Under the pieces are notes generated by a model. That model was not told the DNA's origin. It saw nothing but the letters and a program-made list of their open reading frames with translations, and did no database searches. Shown piece by piece: positions 34,054 to 42,488 of a DNA stretch of 47,646 nt. Origin of the DNA: an uncultured Bacteroidia bacterium (GTDB lineage Bacteria > Bacteroidota > Bacteroidia > Bacteroidales > UBA932); contig CACXPG010000014.1 in the NCBI GenBank assembly GCA_902769525.1, forward strand, positions 1-47,646. Reading direction: 5' to 3'. The first letter of the stretch is position 1; each line of letters begins with the position of its first letter. The position numbers and the translations under genes were made by a program.

Positions 34054-35907
34054 TTATTTGATAAGTTTTTCCTGATAACCCTTCAGAGTCTCGAGCACGT
34101 TGCTGCGGACGCTGATGAAGTTCTCTATACCCTTGGCGATAAGATCGTTCTTGCATTCAGGATCTCCTGCCACAACAACGATTCCCTTCTTGCCCACGAT
34201 CTTGGCGATTGCAGGAACCTCGTTTGCATACTCGTCATCAGATGAGCAGGCTACGATGATGTCTGCCTTTGCCTTGAGGGCGGCCTTTGCTCCTTCCTCA
34301 GGAGAGTTGAAACGGTTGTTGTCAACTACCTGGAATCCGGCTACTGCAAAGAAGTTGCAGGCGAACTGCGCTCTTGCGCGGCACATAGCCAGGTTTCCGT
34401 AAGTAACCATGAAAGCCATAGGACGCTTAGCGGCCTTATCTGTCTTGAACCTCAGTTCCTCGAAAGCCATTGCGCCTCTGTAAACCTCGAGAGGACGTCC
34501 AACCATTCCGGCCTTCTTCTTAGGAGCGGCCTTGCGGGTTACGACCTTCTTGGTAACTTCCTTCTCCACAACCTCGGTGAAGTTAGGGAACTGGTTGGTT
34601 CCAAGGAGAGTGTCTCTTCTGGTGGCGATGTTGGAATCTCTCTTGAGAGATGTTTCCTTGATGCTGTCCTGGATCTTCTCGGCCTTGAAAGCCTCTACAT
34701 ATCCGCCGGCCTTCTCGATAGAGTTGAACAGGTCCCAGGAAGTCTTTGCAACTGCATCGGTGAGTTCCTCGATGTAATAAGATCCTGCACCCGGGTCCAC
34801 TACCTTGTTGAAGTGGCTCTCGTCCAGAAGCAGGCTCTGAACGTTGCGCGCGATTCTGTTGGAGAACTCGCCCGGCTTCTTGTAAGCGTGGTCGAAAGGA
34901 AGTACTTCCATTGAGTCAACTCCTCCGATAGCGCCGCTCATTGCCTCGGTGGTATCGCGGAGCATATTTACGTAAGGATCGTAAACTGTCTGGTTCCAGG
35001 CGCTTGTAACGGCGTGAACCTTGATCTTGCAGCTGTCTTCCTTCTTTGCTCCGTAAGCCTTCACGATGTTTGCCCAAAGCAGTCTGGCTGCCCTGAACTT
35101 GGCAATTTCCATAAAGTAGTTGCCGCTGATGGATACGGTGAACTTGATTCTCTTTGCAGCCTCGTCAACCTTTACGCCGGCTTCCTGCAGGAGATTCAGA
35201 TACTCGCTGCCCATATTCATTCCGTAAGCCAGTTCCTGGGTGATAGTACTTCCGGCATCGTTGAAAGCGTATGAGTAAACGCCTACTACGGTAATGTGAG
35301 GGAAGTCCTTTACGAGCTCGATGGCCTTTACCAGAAGTTTTGCTGCATCTGCCTTGCTCCAAACTCCGTTGGCGTTAAGCTCTTTCAGAGGGTCATAGTC
35401 GAAAGAGGCCCTGATGGCGGATGCCTTGGCGCCCTTCTCCTTTGCCACTGCTATGAAATTCTTCAGGACTGACAAGTCCTTGCATCCCTTGAAGTTAACC
35501 TCAACGGCCTTAAGTTCGATTCCGTTCAGGAGAGCCTTCATGTCTGCCTTGAGGACTTTCTCGGTCTGGCTGAGGTCGAATCCCGGAGCGGTCACTCCCT
35601 TCATCATACCGTCAAGAGCCAGTGCGTTAGCTGCCTTGAAGTCCTTACCAACCAGATAGTCCTGACGGATCAGCCAGTTGTTGTCGTCTTTGGTGCCTCT
35701 TACAAAAGGAAACTCTCCTGCCTTTCCGCCCACTTCCTTCAGACCTTTCAGGTCTTCTGCACGGTAATAAGGCTGTACGGAGAAACCTTCCATAGTTCTC
35801 CAAACGAGCTTCTTCTGATAGTCGGCACCTTTCAAATCCTTGATTATAGCATCTTCCCATACCTGTTTGGGAACGGGAGGAAACTCAGTAAATAATTTCT
35901 CTGCCAT
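34054..35907 (-). CDS. mutA: Methylmalonyl-CoA mutase small subunit
   Basis: The non-catalytic partner of MutB. Its 617 residues have the same barrel-plus-flavodoxin layout ([54 protein letters not shown]), but the C-terminal domain lacks DxHxxG, as is normal for this subunit, which does not bind cobalamin. A Lys/Ala/Val-rich linker near residues 455-475 ([16 protein letters not shown]) joins the two domains. It is the first gene of the pair. A -7 box TATATTTG lies about 70 bases upstream; no cobalamin riboswitch motif was found in the 220-base leader region. Confidence 0.96.
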   Translation of the reverse strand: MAEKLFTEFPPVPKQVWEDAIIKDLKGADYQKKLVWRTMEGFSVQPYYRAEDLKGLKEVGGKAGEFPFVRGTKDDNNWLIRQDYLVGKDFKAANALALDGMMKGVTAPGFDLSQTEKVLKADMKALLNGIELKAVEVNFKGCKDLSVLKNFIAVAKEKGAKASAIRASFDYDPLKELNANGVWSKADAAKLLVKAIELVKDFPHITVVGVYSYAFNDAGSTITQELAYGMNMGSEYLNLLQEAGVKVDEAAKRIKFTVSISGNYFMEIAKFRAARLLWANIVKAYGAKKEDSCKIKVHAVTSAWNQTVYDPYVNMLRDTTEAMSGAIGGVDSMEVLPFDHAYKKPGEFSNRIARNVQSLLLDESHFNKVVDPGAGSYYIEELTDAVAKTSWDLFNSIEKAGGYVEAFKAEKIQDSIKETSLKRDSNIATRRDTLLGTNQFPNFTEVVEKEVTKKVVTRKAAPKKKAGMVGRPLEVYRGAMAFEELRFKTDKAAKRPMAFMVTYGNLAMCRARAQFACNFFAVAGFQVVDNNRFNSPEEGAKAALKAKADIIVACSSDDEYANEVPAIAKIVGKKGIVVVAGDPECKNDLIAKGIENFISVRSNVLETLKGYQEKLIK

Positions 35908-35978
35908 ATTATTACTGTTGTTTGATAGGTGTATTAATATTAGTTTCCAATAAAAAATTGCGTGTTTACAATATTCAG

Positions 35979-35986
35979 CAAATATA
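35979..35986 (-). promoter_or_regulatory. -7 element for mutAB
   Basis: TATATTTG on the minus strand within an AT-rich region upstream of mutA; the -33 site reads TTAA, a weak match. Confidence 0.5.
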
Positions 35987-36062
35987 ACATTTTTTCTTTT
36001 ATTTTTTAAGGTTCAGTCTCACTTGATGACAAATCTTTTGAAAGAGCGTTTTTTATGACAAA

Positions 36063-36095
36063 TTTGCTTGGAAGCAAGAAATTTTTATATCTTTG
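36063..36095 (+). promoter_or_regulatory. Promoter of rpsU
   Basis: TTTG (36063-36066) and TATCTTTG (36088-36095) with a 21-base spacer, about 35 bases before the rpsU ATG. The transcript would start near 36101 and include the strong ribosome binding site. Confidence 0.6.
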
Positions 36096-36107
36096 CACCC
36101 CGCAAAA

Positions 36108-36122
36108 GAAAAAGGAGGTGGT
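36108..36122 (+). promoter_or_regulatory. Extended Shine-Dalgarno of rpsU
   Basis: AAAAAGGAGGTGGT is complementary to the 16S rRNA 3' tail over about 12 bases, with about 10 bases between it and the ATG. No other gene in this window has such a site. It decides the rpsU start. Confidence 0.85.
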
Positions 36123-36129
36123 ATAAAGC

Positions 36130-36321
36130 ATGATTATCGTTCCAATCAAGGACGGCGAGAACATAGAGAGAGCACTGAAGAAGTTTAAGAGAAAGTTTGA
36201 GAAGACAGGCATCATCCGCGAGCTCAGAGATCGCAAGACCTTTGAGAAGCCTTCTGTAAAGAAGCGTGCGCAGCTGATGAAGGCTATCTATGTAAAGCAC
36301 CTTCAGATTAGCGAGGAGTAA
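36130..36321 (+). CDS. rpsU: Ribosomal protein bS21
   Basis: A 63-residue basic protein, MIIVPIKDGENIERALKKFK, with the family core FKRKFEKTGIIRELRDRKTF and KPSVKKRAQLMKAIYVKH. It binds the 30S platform near the anti-Shine-Dalgarno tail. The gene has its own promoter, an exceptionally strong Shine-Dalgarno and a terminator (36356-36389), so it can be regulated alone. xerC follows, a common gene order in Bacteroidales. Codon use and length are normal. Confidence 0.97.
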   Translation: MIIVPIKDGENIERALKKFKRKFEKTGIIRELRDRKTFEKPSVKKRAQLMKAIYVKHLQISEE

Positions 36322-36355
36322 TTGTCATACTCAGCGGACAAGACTCCGGAAAGTT

Positions 36356-36389
36356 AAGAGGAATGGGTTATCCGTTCCTCTTTTTTTAT
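36356..36389 (+). terminator. Terminator of rpsU
   Basis: AAGAGGAA/TTCCTCTT stem (8 bp, extended by a T-G and two G-C pairs around a TTA loop), followed by a T-rich run. It lies 35 bases after the rpsU stop. Confidence 0.88.
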
Positions 36390-36391
36390 TC

Positions 36392-36399
36392 TATATTTG
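36392..36399 (+). promoter_or_regulatory. -7 element for xerC, start codon only 7 bases away
   Basis: TATATTTG directly follows the rpsU terminator T-run. The xerC ATG is at 36406, so the transcript would begin at or within a base or two of the start codon (a leaderless mRNA). Confidence 0.55.
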
Positions 36400-36405
36400 C
36401 AATGT

Positions 36406-37332
36406 ATGGGATGCTTCACCGATTTTCTGGATTACCTGACAGTCAAAAGACGCTATTCTTTGCGGACGGCAAAGATCTATGCTGATGCCGTGGAGGATTT
36501 TCTGAGGTTTGCCTTGCCTGAAAACACCGCAGGCTCTGCATCCAGCATTCCCGACAAGGAGATTCTGGATTCTCTCAAGTTCCAGGTGATCCGCGGCTAC
36601 GTGTCTTCCATGATGGACCGCAACCTGGACCCAAGAACGGTGAATCTGCACCTGAGCGCGCTGAGCACCTTCTGCTCATACCTGGTTAAGCAGGATATGC
36701 TGCCCTCCAATCCGGTTAAAGAAGTCACCCGTCCCAAAGAGAAGAAGCGTCTTCCGTCTTTCTTCACTCCAGAAGCCCTGAAGCAGTATTTCGACAGTCC
36801 TGTGGCAGACGACTATGCCTCCGTCAGGAACAGGCTAATTGTCACTATGCTTTTTGATACCGGTCTCAGACGAGCCGAGGCCGCTTCGCTGAGAACAGGC
36901 GACATAGACCTTTCCCGCCGCACCATAAGCATAATCGGAAAAGGCAACAAGCAAAGGTTCATCCCGATAGTTGACTCTCTGTGCGAAAAGATCGGGGACT
37001 ACCTCGTAGTGAGAAAAGCATTTCTGGAAGAAAAGCCGGACACAGAAGCATTCTTCTTGACGGACAAGGGCGGTCCTGCTTATGTGGAGTTTGTCAACAG
37101 AATCGTCAAGAATGAACTTTCCTCGATCAAGGGCATATCGGGGAAGAAAACTCCACACACTCTGCGCCACAGTTTTGCAACGGCGCTTCTGAACAACGGG
37201 GCGGACCTGAACAGCATCAAGGAAGTGCTGGGCCACTCTTCACTGGCGGCCACCGAGGTCTATACCCACAATTCGTTCGAGAAACTCAAGGAAATCTACA
37301 AGAGCGCCCATCCGAGGGCAAAAAGCAAATAG
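36406..37332 (+). CDS. xerC: Tyrosine recombinase XerC/XerD family
   Basis: A 308-residue recombinase with a SAM-like N-domain (1-105) and a catalytic domain. The catalytic residues Arg155 (DTGLRRAEA), Lys179 (GKGNKQR), His251 and Arg254 (HTLRHSF), His277 (LGHSS) and Tyr286 are all present. Family knowledge: XerC/XerD resolve chromosome dimers at dif. The rpsU-xerC order is the one seen for the chromosomal xerC of Bacteroidales. ATG 36406 is preferred to TTG 36397, which lies inside the -7 box. It ends three bases from the convergent btuG stop. Not to be confused with the hsdS recombinase at 44.7 kb. Confidence 0.9.
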   Translation: MGCFTDFLDYLTVKRRYSLRTAKIYADAVEDFLRFALPENTAGSASSIPDKEILDSLKFQVIRGYVSSMMDRNLDPRTVNLHLSALSTFCSYLVKQDMLPSNPVKEVTRPKEKKRLPSFFTPEALKQYFDSPVADDYASVRNRLIVTMLFDTGLRRAEAASLRTGDIDLSRRTISIIGKGNKQRFIPIVDSLCEKIGDYLVVRKAFLEEKPDTEAFFLTDKGGPAYVEFVNRIVKNELSSIKGISGKKTPHTLRHSFATALLNNGADLNSIKEVLGHSSLAATEVYTHNSFEKLKEIYKSAHPRAKSK

Positions 37333-37335
37333 CCT

Positions 37336-38508
37336 TTACTGAAGCTTGACAGGGTTTGTGGTGAAGGCTATGTGCGACGGAATGTCTCCAGTTGTAACCT
37401 TCCATTTCAGCCTCCCTTCTTTTGAGAAGCAGTACAGTGTTCCAGGAGTGACATAGTCTTTTGCATCGGCGATGAAAAAATCTCTGGTGGCAGGGTTGAC
37501 CGCTATTCCGTAAGGAGTTCTGATACTCTGTTCCGTTCCGTCTGTTATCAGGCTCCTGGAATCTATGTTTCTGGTCGCGGTATTGTAGATGGCATAGGTT
37601 ACAACGTTCTTGCTGAGGGCGTTGCTCCATTCTGCGCTATAGACGTAGAGAGAATCGCCGCAGGCTGCCATGCCGGAGTTAGGAAGCAGGTCCAGAGTCT
37701 CGACAACCTCGTCCGTTGCTGTGCTTATCACGAAGGTTTTGGACGGAATGCTTGAGTAGTCTCCCCTGGACGAAACGTAAATGTTGCCGAAGCGGTCCTT
37801 TGCCATCCGGTGGAGATTGATGCCGGCGGTTATTGTCTTTATAACCTTGAACTGGCTGAGGTCTATAACGGAAACGGTGTTGTCGTAGTTAGGGGCCATA
37901 TAGCCACCGGAGTTTGCCACATACAGCTTGTTTCCCGCCACAGCCATTTCTTCTGGCTGGTACCCCACCACACATTCAGCGACGACTTCAAGAGTTGTGG
38001 TGTCTATCTTGGCCACATAGCCCTTTCTGGCATTAGGGTCCATCTCCACAGGCCCGGCGTATGAACTGACATAGGCGTACTTGCCGCTGAAGGTTATATA
38101 GCGGCAGTTCGGAATGGATATCTGGGTGATATGCTTTGCGCTGTGCACATCCATAACCTCCACGAAGTGAGAGCAGTTGATAACCGCGTAGAGCTTTTCG
38201 CCGTAGATTTTAAGGTCGTTTCCCACATCGCCGAGCTCCCTGGCAAGAGAAGGGTTGGCCTTAGGGAAGATGTTCTTGGAATAGATGCCGGTCGAGTAGT
38301 CGTAGTAGTCCAGGGTTGCCTTGTTGCTGCCCATATTGCCTTCGCACAGAAGATAGAATCCGGTATAGTCTCCTGATTCGGATATCGGGGTAGGAGTTAC
38401 GGTCGGCTCTATTGTCCCGTATTCCTTCCGGCATGAGAAAAGCACAGCCATTGCCATAACCGCGATGGCAACAACAAATGTCTTTCCGTATATGGCGTTT
38501 CTTCTCAT
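37336..38508 (-). CDS. btuG: BtuG-like surface beta-propeller lipoprotein (YncE family)
   Basis: A lipoprotein signal MRRNAIYGKTFVVAIAVMAM ending in LFSC (Cys26) is followed by a seven-bladed-propeller-type repeat protein with blades such as KLYAVINCSHFVEVMD, KYAYVSSYAGPVEMD and KLYVANSGGYMAPNYDNTVS. The segment EGNMGSNKATLDYYDYSTG and the position four bases after a btuB-like receptor gene match BtuG. BtuG is a Bacteroides surface protein that binds vitamin B12 with high affinity and hands it to BtuB. ATG 38508 is preferred to TTG 38523. Substrate is inferred from family and neighbourhood; other YncE-like proteins partner other receptors. Confidence 0.72.
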   Translation of the reverse strand: MRRNAIYGKTFVVAIAVMAMAVLFSCRKEYGTIEPTVTPTPISESGDYTGFYLLCEGNMGSNKATLDYYDYSTGIYSKNIFPKANPSLARELGDVGNDLKIYGEKLYAVINCSHFVEVMDVHSAKHITQISIPNCRYITFSGKYAYVSSYAGPVEMDPNARKGYVAKIDTTTLEVVAECVVGYQPEEMAVAGNKLYVANSGGYMAPNYDNTVSVIDLSQFKVIKTITAGINLHRMAKDRFGNIYVSSRGDYSSIPSKTFVISTATDEVVETLDLLPNSGMAACGDSLYVYSAEWSNALSKNVVTYAIYNTATRNIDSRSLITDGTEQSIRTPYGIAVNPATRDFFIADAKDYVTPGTLYCFSKEGRLKWKVTTGDIPSHIAFTTNPVKLQ

Positions 38509-38512
38509 CTTT

Positions 38513-40561
38513 CTATAAATCAAGCCTCAGGCGAATCTTGAAGTTGGTGCCTGGCATAGGGTAGCACTGCACCACCTCGTACTGCTGGTTGAAAATGTTG
38601 TTTATCTCCAGGGCCACTTTCAGCCTCTTCGGCAAAGACTTTCTGCCGAGGATGAAGTCTCTGGAAACGGCCATGTCGTGAGTGTACCAGGCCGGAGCGT
38701 AGTTTTCCACGATATTGGCTACGGACTCGTATCTTTCTCCCGTGTATATGAAACTGTAGGTCAGTGCCCAGCCCCTGTAGTCCGCAGAAACTATGACACT
38801 TCCGCTGTGCCACGGGATGTAGGGGATCTGTCCCTTGTACCACTGGCTGGTTTTGTCGGTAACGTCCATTGCTTTCTGGTAGGTATAGGTAAGGCGGCTT
38901 GAAAAGTCTATGCCGCAGGCATTGAACGCTCCCTGGAGAGCGGCGTCAATTCCCAGGATTTCCACCTTTCCGAAGTTTAGCATCGTCCAGCGGAACTGGT
39001 TGGATGCCGGCAGGGCCACAATCTTGTCCTTGACAGTGTTATAGTAAGCGTCCGCCTGGGCCTCTATTCCTTTGACGAAGCTGCCTCTGAACTCCTTGCG
39101 ATAGACGAATCCCAGGTCGTACTGGGTGGTGAACTCCGGCTTCAGATACTTGTTCCCCACAAATGTGTAGTAGAGGTCGTTGAATGTAGGAAGGCGGAAG
39201 ATTCTCTTGTAGAAAGCCCTGAATGTCAGGTCGGTTTTCCCGAAAGGCCTGTAAGACGCCACAACAGAAGGAGTGAAGCGGCTGCGGCTGGATGCCTGGG
39301 CGGATTCAAGCTTTGTCCTGTCTTTAACATAAGTGTGAAGCAGGCTTGCCTGAATCTTGAATTTCTCGAAAGACAGTGAAGTGGCAATGGCGTTCAGGAA
39401 ACTGTACCGGGTAGGGTAGACAAAGTCCGCCAGGTCTGCGTTCAGTTTGTTGAGCGATATGTCGTCAGACAGCGAAACGCTCCACCAAGGAGTTACTGTA
39501 AACAGATGTGCAGCAGATAAATATCCTTCATTCTGGCGGAAATGGCTGTTGATGTACATAGTGGTCACGTCCTCTCTCGGGTCAGACAGGTAGTGAAGGA
39601 AGTCATAGGCGTATTTTCCGTTCAGAAGCAGGCTGTATCGCTGGGAGAACTTCTGCTTGAGCGATGCCTGAAGGAAGAAACTGTCATCCCACTGGCGGTC
39701 CTGGTGGCGGAACTTCCCGGGCTCTTCCCTGACCGATGCCCCGGGATATCCTCTTTCCGAGTCGTAGAAATAGGCCTTCACCTTCCAGTGGCCGCCGTCT
39801 GTTATCCCGAACAGGCCCAGTTCCACTCTTTCCATCCTCACGTCTCCGTTTCTTCGGGTGGCTGTAGTGTCGTAGCCGCCTTTGGTGGAATAGGTGAAAC
39901 GGTAGCGCCCGGTAGTGTACATATATTCAGTCGAAGCGCTGAGAGTCAGCCTGTCTGTGAGTTTTCTCTCCCACAGAAACGCCGGGTTCAGCAATCCGAA
40001 CGAGCCTGTCTTGAAGCCCACGGAAATGTTGTCCTTCCTGCCCGGGGCGAATACCGGATACTTGGGCTGGAGATAGACAGCGCTTGCGCTTGAAAAGTCT
40101 TTGGCCGGCTGGAATATGGAGCTTTTCTGACCGTTGTAGACCGACACGGCTTCCATATTGTCAAGGGAAAACCTTCCCAGATCCACGATTCCGTTCTGGG
40201 CGTTGCCTATTTCTATTCCATCGTAGAACACTCCCACGTGCTGGCTGCCCAGGCTTCTGATGTTCACGCTCTTGAGCCCGCCCACTCCGCCGTAGTCCTT
40301 TATCTGCGCCCCGGAAAAATACCTGATCGCGTCAGCTACGGAAAAAGAAGACAGTCTCTGAAGCTTTTCTCCTGTGAGCACCTGTGCCGGGGAGATTTCC
40401 TTGACGATTCTCTCCGCCGCCACTGTTATGGAAGAGAGTGTGTTGACAGATGTGGTGTCTTCCTTTTGCCCAGGGTCCTGGCAATAGGCCCTTGTCTGCA
40501 GGGAAAACATCACTTGCACAGCAATGCACAATATCAATATGCCACGGCTTTTGAACTTCAT
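38513..40561 (-). CDS. btuB: TonB-dependent receptor, BtuB-like
   Basis: An outer-membrane receptor of 682 residues: signal peptide (about 1-28), a plug domain (about 45-150; TVAAERIVKEISPAQVLTGE, DAIRYFSGAQIKDYGGVGGL, VNIRSLGSQHVGVFYDGIEI) and a 22-strand-type barrel ending in FKIRLRLDL with a terminal aromatic-rich strand. It has no N-terminal carboxypeptidase-like domain, unlike SusC. Size and plug are those of BtuB, and the partner gene is BtuG-like, so cobalamin is the likely ligand. A -7 box lies about 10 bases before the ATG, giving a very short leader and no room for a riboswitch. Confidence 0.8.
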   Translation of the reverse strand: MKFKSRGILILCIAVQVMFSLQTRAYCQDPGQKEDTTSVNTLSSITVAAERIVKEISPAQVLTGEKLQRLSSFSVADAIRYFSGAQIKDYGGVGGLKSVNIRSLGSQHVGVFYDGIEIGNAQNGIVDLGRFSLDNMEAVSVYNGQKSSIFQPAKDFSSASAVYLQPKYPVFAPGRKDNISVGFKTGSFGLLNPAFLWERKLTDRLTLSASTEYMYTTGRYRFTYSTKGGYDTTATRRNGDVRMERVELGLFGITDGGHWKVKAYFYDSERGYPGASVREEPGKFRHQDRQWDDSFFLQASLKQKFSQRYSLLLNGKYAYDFLHYLSDPREDVTTMYINSHFRQNEGYLSAAHLFTVTPWWSVSLSDDISLNKLNADLADFVYPTRYSFLNAIATSLSFEKFKIQASLLHTYVKDRTKLESAQASSRSRFTPSVVASYRPFGKTDLTFRAFYKRIFRLPTFNDLYYTFVGNKYLKPEFTTQYDLGFVYRKEFRGSFVKGIEAQADAYYNTVKDKIVALPASNQFRWTMLNFGKVEILGIDAALQGAFNACGIDFSSRLTYTYQKAMDVTDKTSQWYKGQIPYIPWHSGSVIVSADYRGWALTYSFIYTGERYESVANIVENYAPAWYTHDMAVSRDFILGRKSLPKRLKVALEINNIFNQQYEVVQCYPMPGTNFKIRLRLDL

Positions 40562-40571
40562 TTCCAGTTTG

Positions 40572-40608
40572 CAAATGTAGCAATTCGGATTGCATTTTAT
40601 TATATTTG
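40572..40608. promoter_or_regulatory. Divergent promoters of btuB and the thioredoxin-like gene
   Basis: Minus-strand -7 box TACATTTG (40572-40579) for btuB and plus-strand -7 box TATATTTG (40601-40608) for the thioredoxin-like gene, in a 93-base gap. Their upstream regions overlap, so the two units may compete or share control. Confidence 0.5.
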
Positions 40609-40654
40609 CTTACGTAACTGATAATCGCTGAGAATAAACAACAGATAGCATAAT

Positions 40655-41179
40655 ATGAAAAGAATCATTCTCCTTGCCGCTATGGCATTGTTCGTTTCCG
40701 CATCTTTAAGTGCCCAGACACCTCAGAAGCAGCAGGGCCTGAAAAAAGTCTATGACGAGCAGATCAATCAGCTCGAGCAGATAGACAAGGCCGTTGCCCA
40801 GGCCAGGAAAGAGGGCAAGTACGTGATTTGCCAGCTTGGCGGCAACTGGTGCCCTTGGTGCCTCAAGTTCGCAGATTACATAACAAATGACGCCGAGATC
40901 AGCAAGTTCATCAGCGACAACTATGTCTACATCCACGTAAACTATAACCCGAGAATGGCCAAGAGCAAAGACGAGGCTGTCGCAAAAAGGGCCGCTGCCC
41001 TGATGAAGCGCCTGGACAATGCCGGACGCTTCGGCTATCCTGTGTTCATTGTCCTTGACAAGTCAGGAAAAGTCCTTCACATCCAGGACTCCAGCTTCCT
41101 TGAAGAAGGAGAAGGATACAACAAGGAAAAAGTCATGCGCTTTTTCAAGAACTGGACTCCGAAGGCTGCAGGCAAATAA
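40655..41179 (+). CDS. Secreted thioredoxin-like protein
   Basis: A signal peptide (about 1-20, MKRIILLAAMALFVSASLSA) is followed by a thioredoxin fold with the active-site motif NWCPWCLKF (Cys66, Cys69) and the cis-Pro segment GYPVFIVLD. The domain resembles the Thioredoxin_7 group of periplasmic disulfide reductases. A CPWC motif usually gives reducing or isomerase activity. It overlaps the next gene by one base (TAATG), so the two are coupled; the link between a periplasmic thioredoxin and an ADP-ribosylglycohydrolase is unexplained. Confidence 0.88.
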   Translation: MKRIILLAAMALFVSASLSAQTPQKQQGLKKVYDEQINQLEQIDKAVAQARKEGKYVICQLGGNWCPWCLKFADYITNDAEISKFISDNYVYIHVNYNPRMAKSKDEAVAKRAAALMKRLDNAGRFGYPVFIVLDKSGKVLHIQDSSFLEEGEGYNKEKVMRFFKNWTPKAAGK

Positions 41180-42378
41180 TGAAAGACAAAAGTCAGAAAG
41201 ACAAGGATAAAGACCGTGTGTTAGGATGCATGGTTGGCGGGGCTGTGGGAGATGCCCTGGGCTATGCCATTGAGTTCAACAGCTGGCAGGAAATTGAACG
41301 CAAGTTCGGGTCTCGCGGGATTACCCGTTATCAACTTGACAAGCAGGGCCTTGCCCTGATCTCAGATGACACCCAGATGTCTCTTTTCACTGCTGCGGGC
41401 ATTCTCCTGGGAATGACCAGAGGCTATATGAGAGGCATTATGGGCCGCATAGATACCTATTGCCATTGGACATATCTGGATTGGCTTCACACTCAGCAGT
41501 GGACAAAAAGAAAGAAAAACGAGAGGGTTGATTCCTGGCTGATGGATATCCCTCAGCTCTACTCAAGGCGCGCTCCCGGCAACACCTGTCTTTCTGCCCT
41601 TATGGTTTTGGAAAAAAACGAGACTCCTGTCAATGACAGCTGCGGCTGCGGGGGAGTGATGCGCACAGCCCCGCTTGCCCTTCTTGATTTTCTCCACAGC
41701 TATGCAGATGGCAATATCCTTTATTGCGACATGTGCGCCGCTGAAGCTGCCAGACTAACCCACAAGCATCCGCTAGGCTTCATTCCTTCTGCTCTTCACA
41801 ATCACATTCTGATGAAGATTCTGGCTGGAAGTGCAGATAATGAAGATACCCAAAATAGCCTTGCCTCTCTGATAGAAAATGCAGCCGAAGAGATTGGTTC
41901 AATTGAGTCTGCCCCTGACGACAACAAGACATACAAAGAACTATGGCCTAATCATATAGCTACTCAGCAGGAACTTATCAAGAAAGCCATAGACCTTGCC
42001 GGGAAAGACACTCCTGACCACATAGCCATTGAGTCCATAGGCGGTGGCTGGACCGGCCACGAGGCTCTTGCAATTGCTGTCTACAGCGCCGTCAAGCACT
42101 GCAATTCTTTTGAAGATGCAATCATCAGCAGCGTCAACCACTCCGGCGACAGCGATTCTACCGGTGCCGTCTGCGGCAACATCATTGGCTCCCTTCTTGG
42201 CCGCAACTCCATTCCAACACACTTTACCGGCAACCTTGAACTTCTGGACATCATAGAAGAAATTGCCACAGACCTTTACACTGGCTGCATCATCAGCGAA
42301 TACGACCCTAGAAACACTCCTGAAAAACAACGGTGGGAGCAAAAATACTGCTCCCACCGCTACCCCCATAACTGCTGA
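41179..42378 (+). CDS. ADP-ribosylglycohydrolase family protein
   Basis: A 399-residue DraG/ARH-fold protein. Evidence: GCMVGGAVGDALGYAIEFNS near the N-terminus, the Mg2+ motif ISDDTQMSLFTA (about 55-66), CGCGGVMRTAPLAL, and the C-terminal metal motif NHSGDSDSTGAVCGNIIGSL. Enzymes of this family remove ADP-ribose from Arg or other residues, or cleave related nucleotides; the target is unknown. It is translationally coupled to the thioredoxin-like gene. The final codons contain a perfect 10-bp inverted repeat (42331-42359). The end TPEKQRWEQKYC is usual for the family. Confidence 0.9.
   Translation: MKDKSQKDKDKDRVLGCMVGGAVGDALGYAIEFNSWQEIERKFGSRGITRYQLDKQGLALISDDTQMSLFTAAGILLGMTRGYMRGIMGRIDTYCHWTYLDWLHTQQWTKRKKNERVDSWLMDIPQLYSRRAPGNTCLSALMVLEKNETPVNDSCGCGGVMRTAPLALLDFLHSYADGNILYCDMCAAEAARLTHKHPLGFIPSALHNHILMKILAGSADNEDTQNSLASLIENAAEEIGSIESAPDDNKTYKELWPNHIATQQELIKKAIDLAGKDTPDHIAIESIGGGWTGHEALAIAVYSAVKHCNSFEDAIISSVNHSGDSDSTGAVCGNIIGSLLGRNSIPTHFTGNLELLDIIEEIATDLYTGCIISEYDPRNTPEKQRWEQKYCSHRYPHNC
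42331..42359 (+). terminator. Perfect 10-bp hairpin inside the ADP-ribosylglycohydrolase 3' end
   Basis: CGGTGGGAGC-N9-GCTCCCACCG lies within the last 16 codons. No T-run follows, so it is a weak candidate for termination or mRNA protection. AT content rises sharply just after it. Confidence 0.35.
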
Positions 42379-42488
42379 GATTCATCTATGAATTCAGGTA
42401 AGTGAGCCTATAAATCGGACATCAGCCAATAAACTAGATAATACAACTCTGATTGTCCAATGGAACCTGGATTTGATAAAATCCTCTC
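42379..42488. other. Core/island junction
   Basis: About 110 AT-rich bases between two convergent genes, with no gene or clear repeat. Base composition drops from core-like to clearly AT-rich here, marking the left edge of the hsdS island. Confidence 0.4.

Noticed and set aside
35908..36129. Cobalamin riboswitch before mutA, or in the 40562-40654 gap before btuB
   Set aside because: No B12-box-like GCCACTG or multi-stem leader was found before mutA, and the btuB gap is too short.
42331..42359. Insertion-sequence end at the core/island junction
   Set aside because: It is a short hairpin within the coding end of the ADP-ribosylglycohydrolase; there is no transposase and no matching opposite end.
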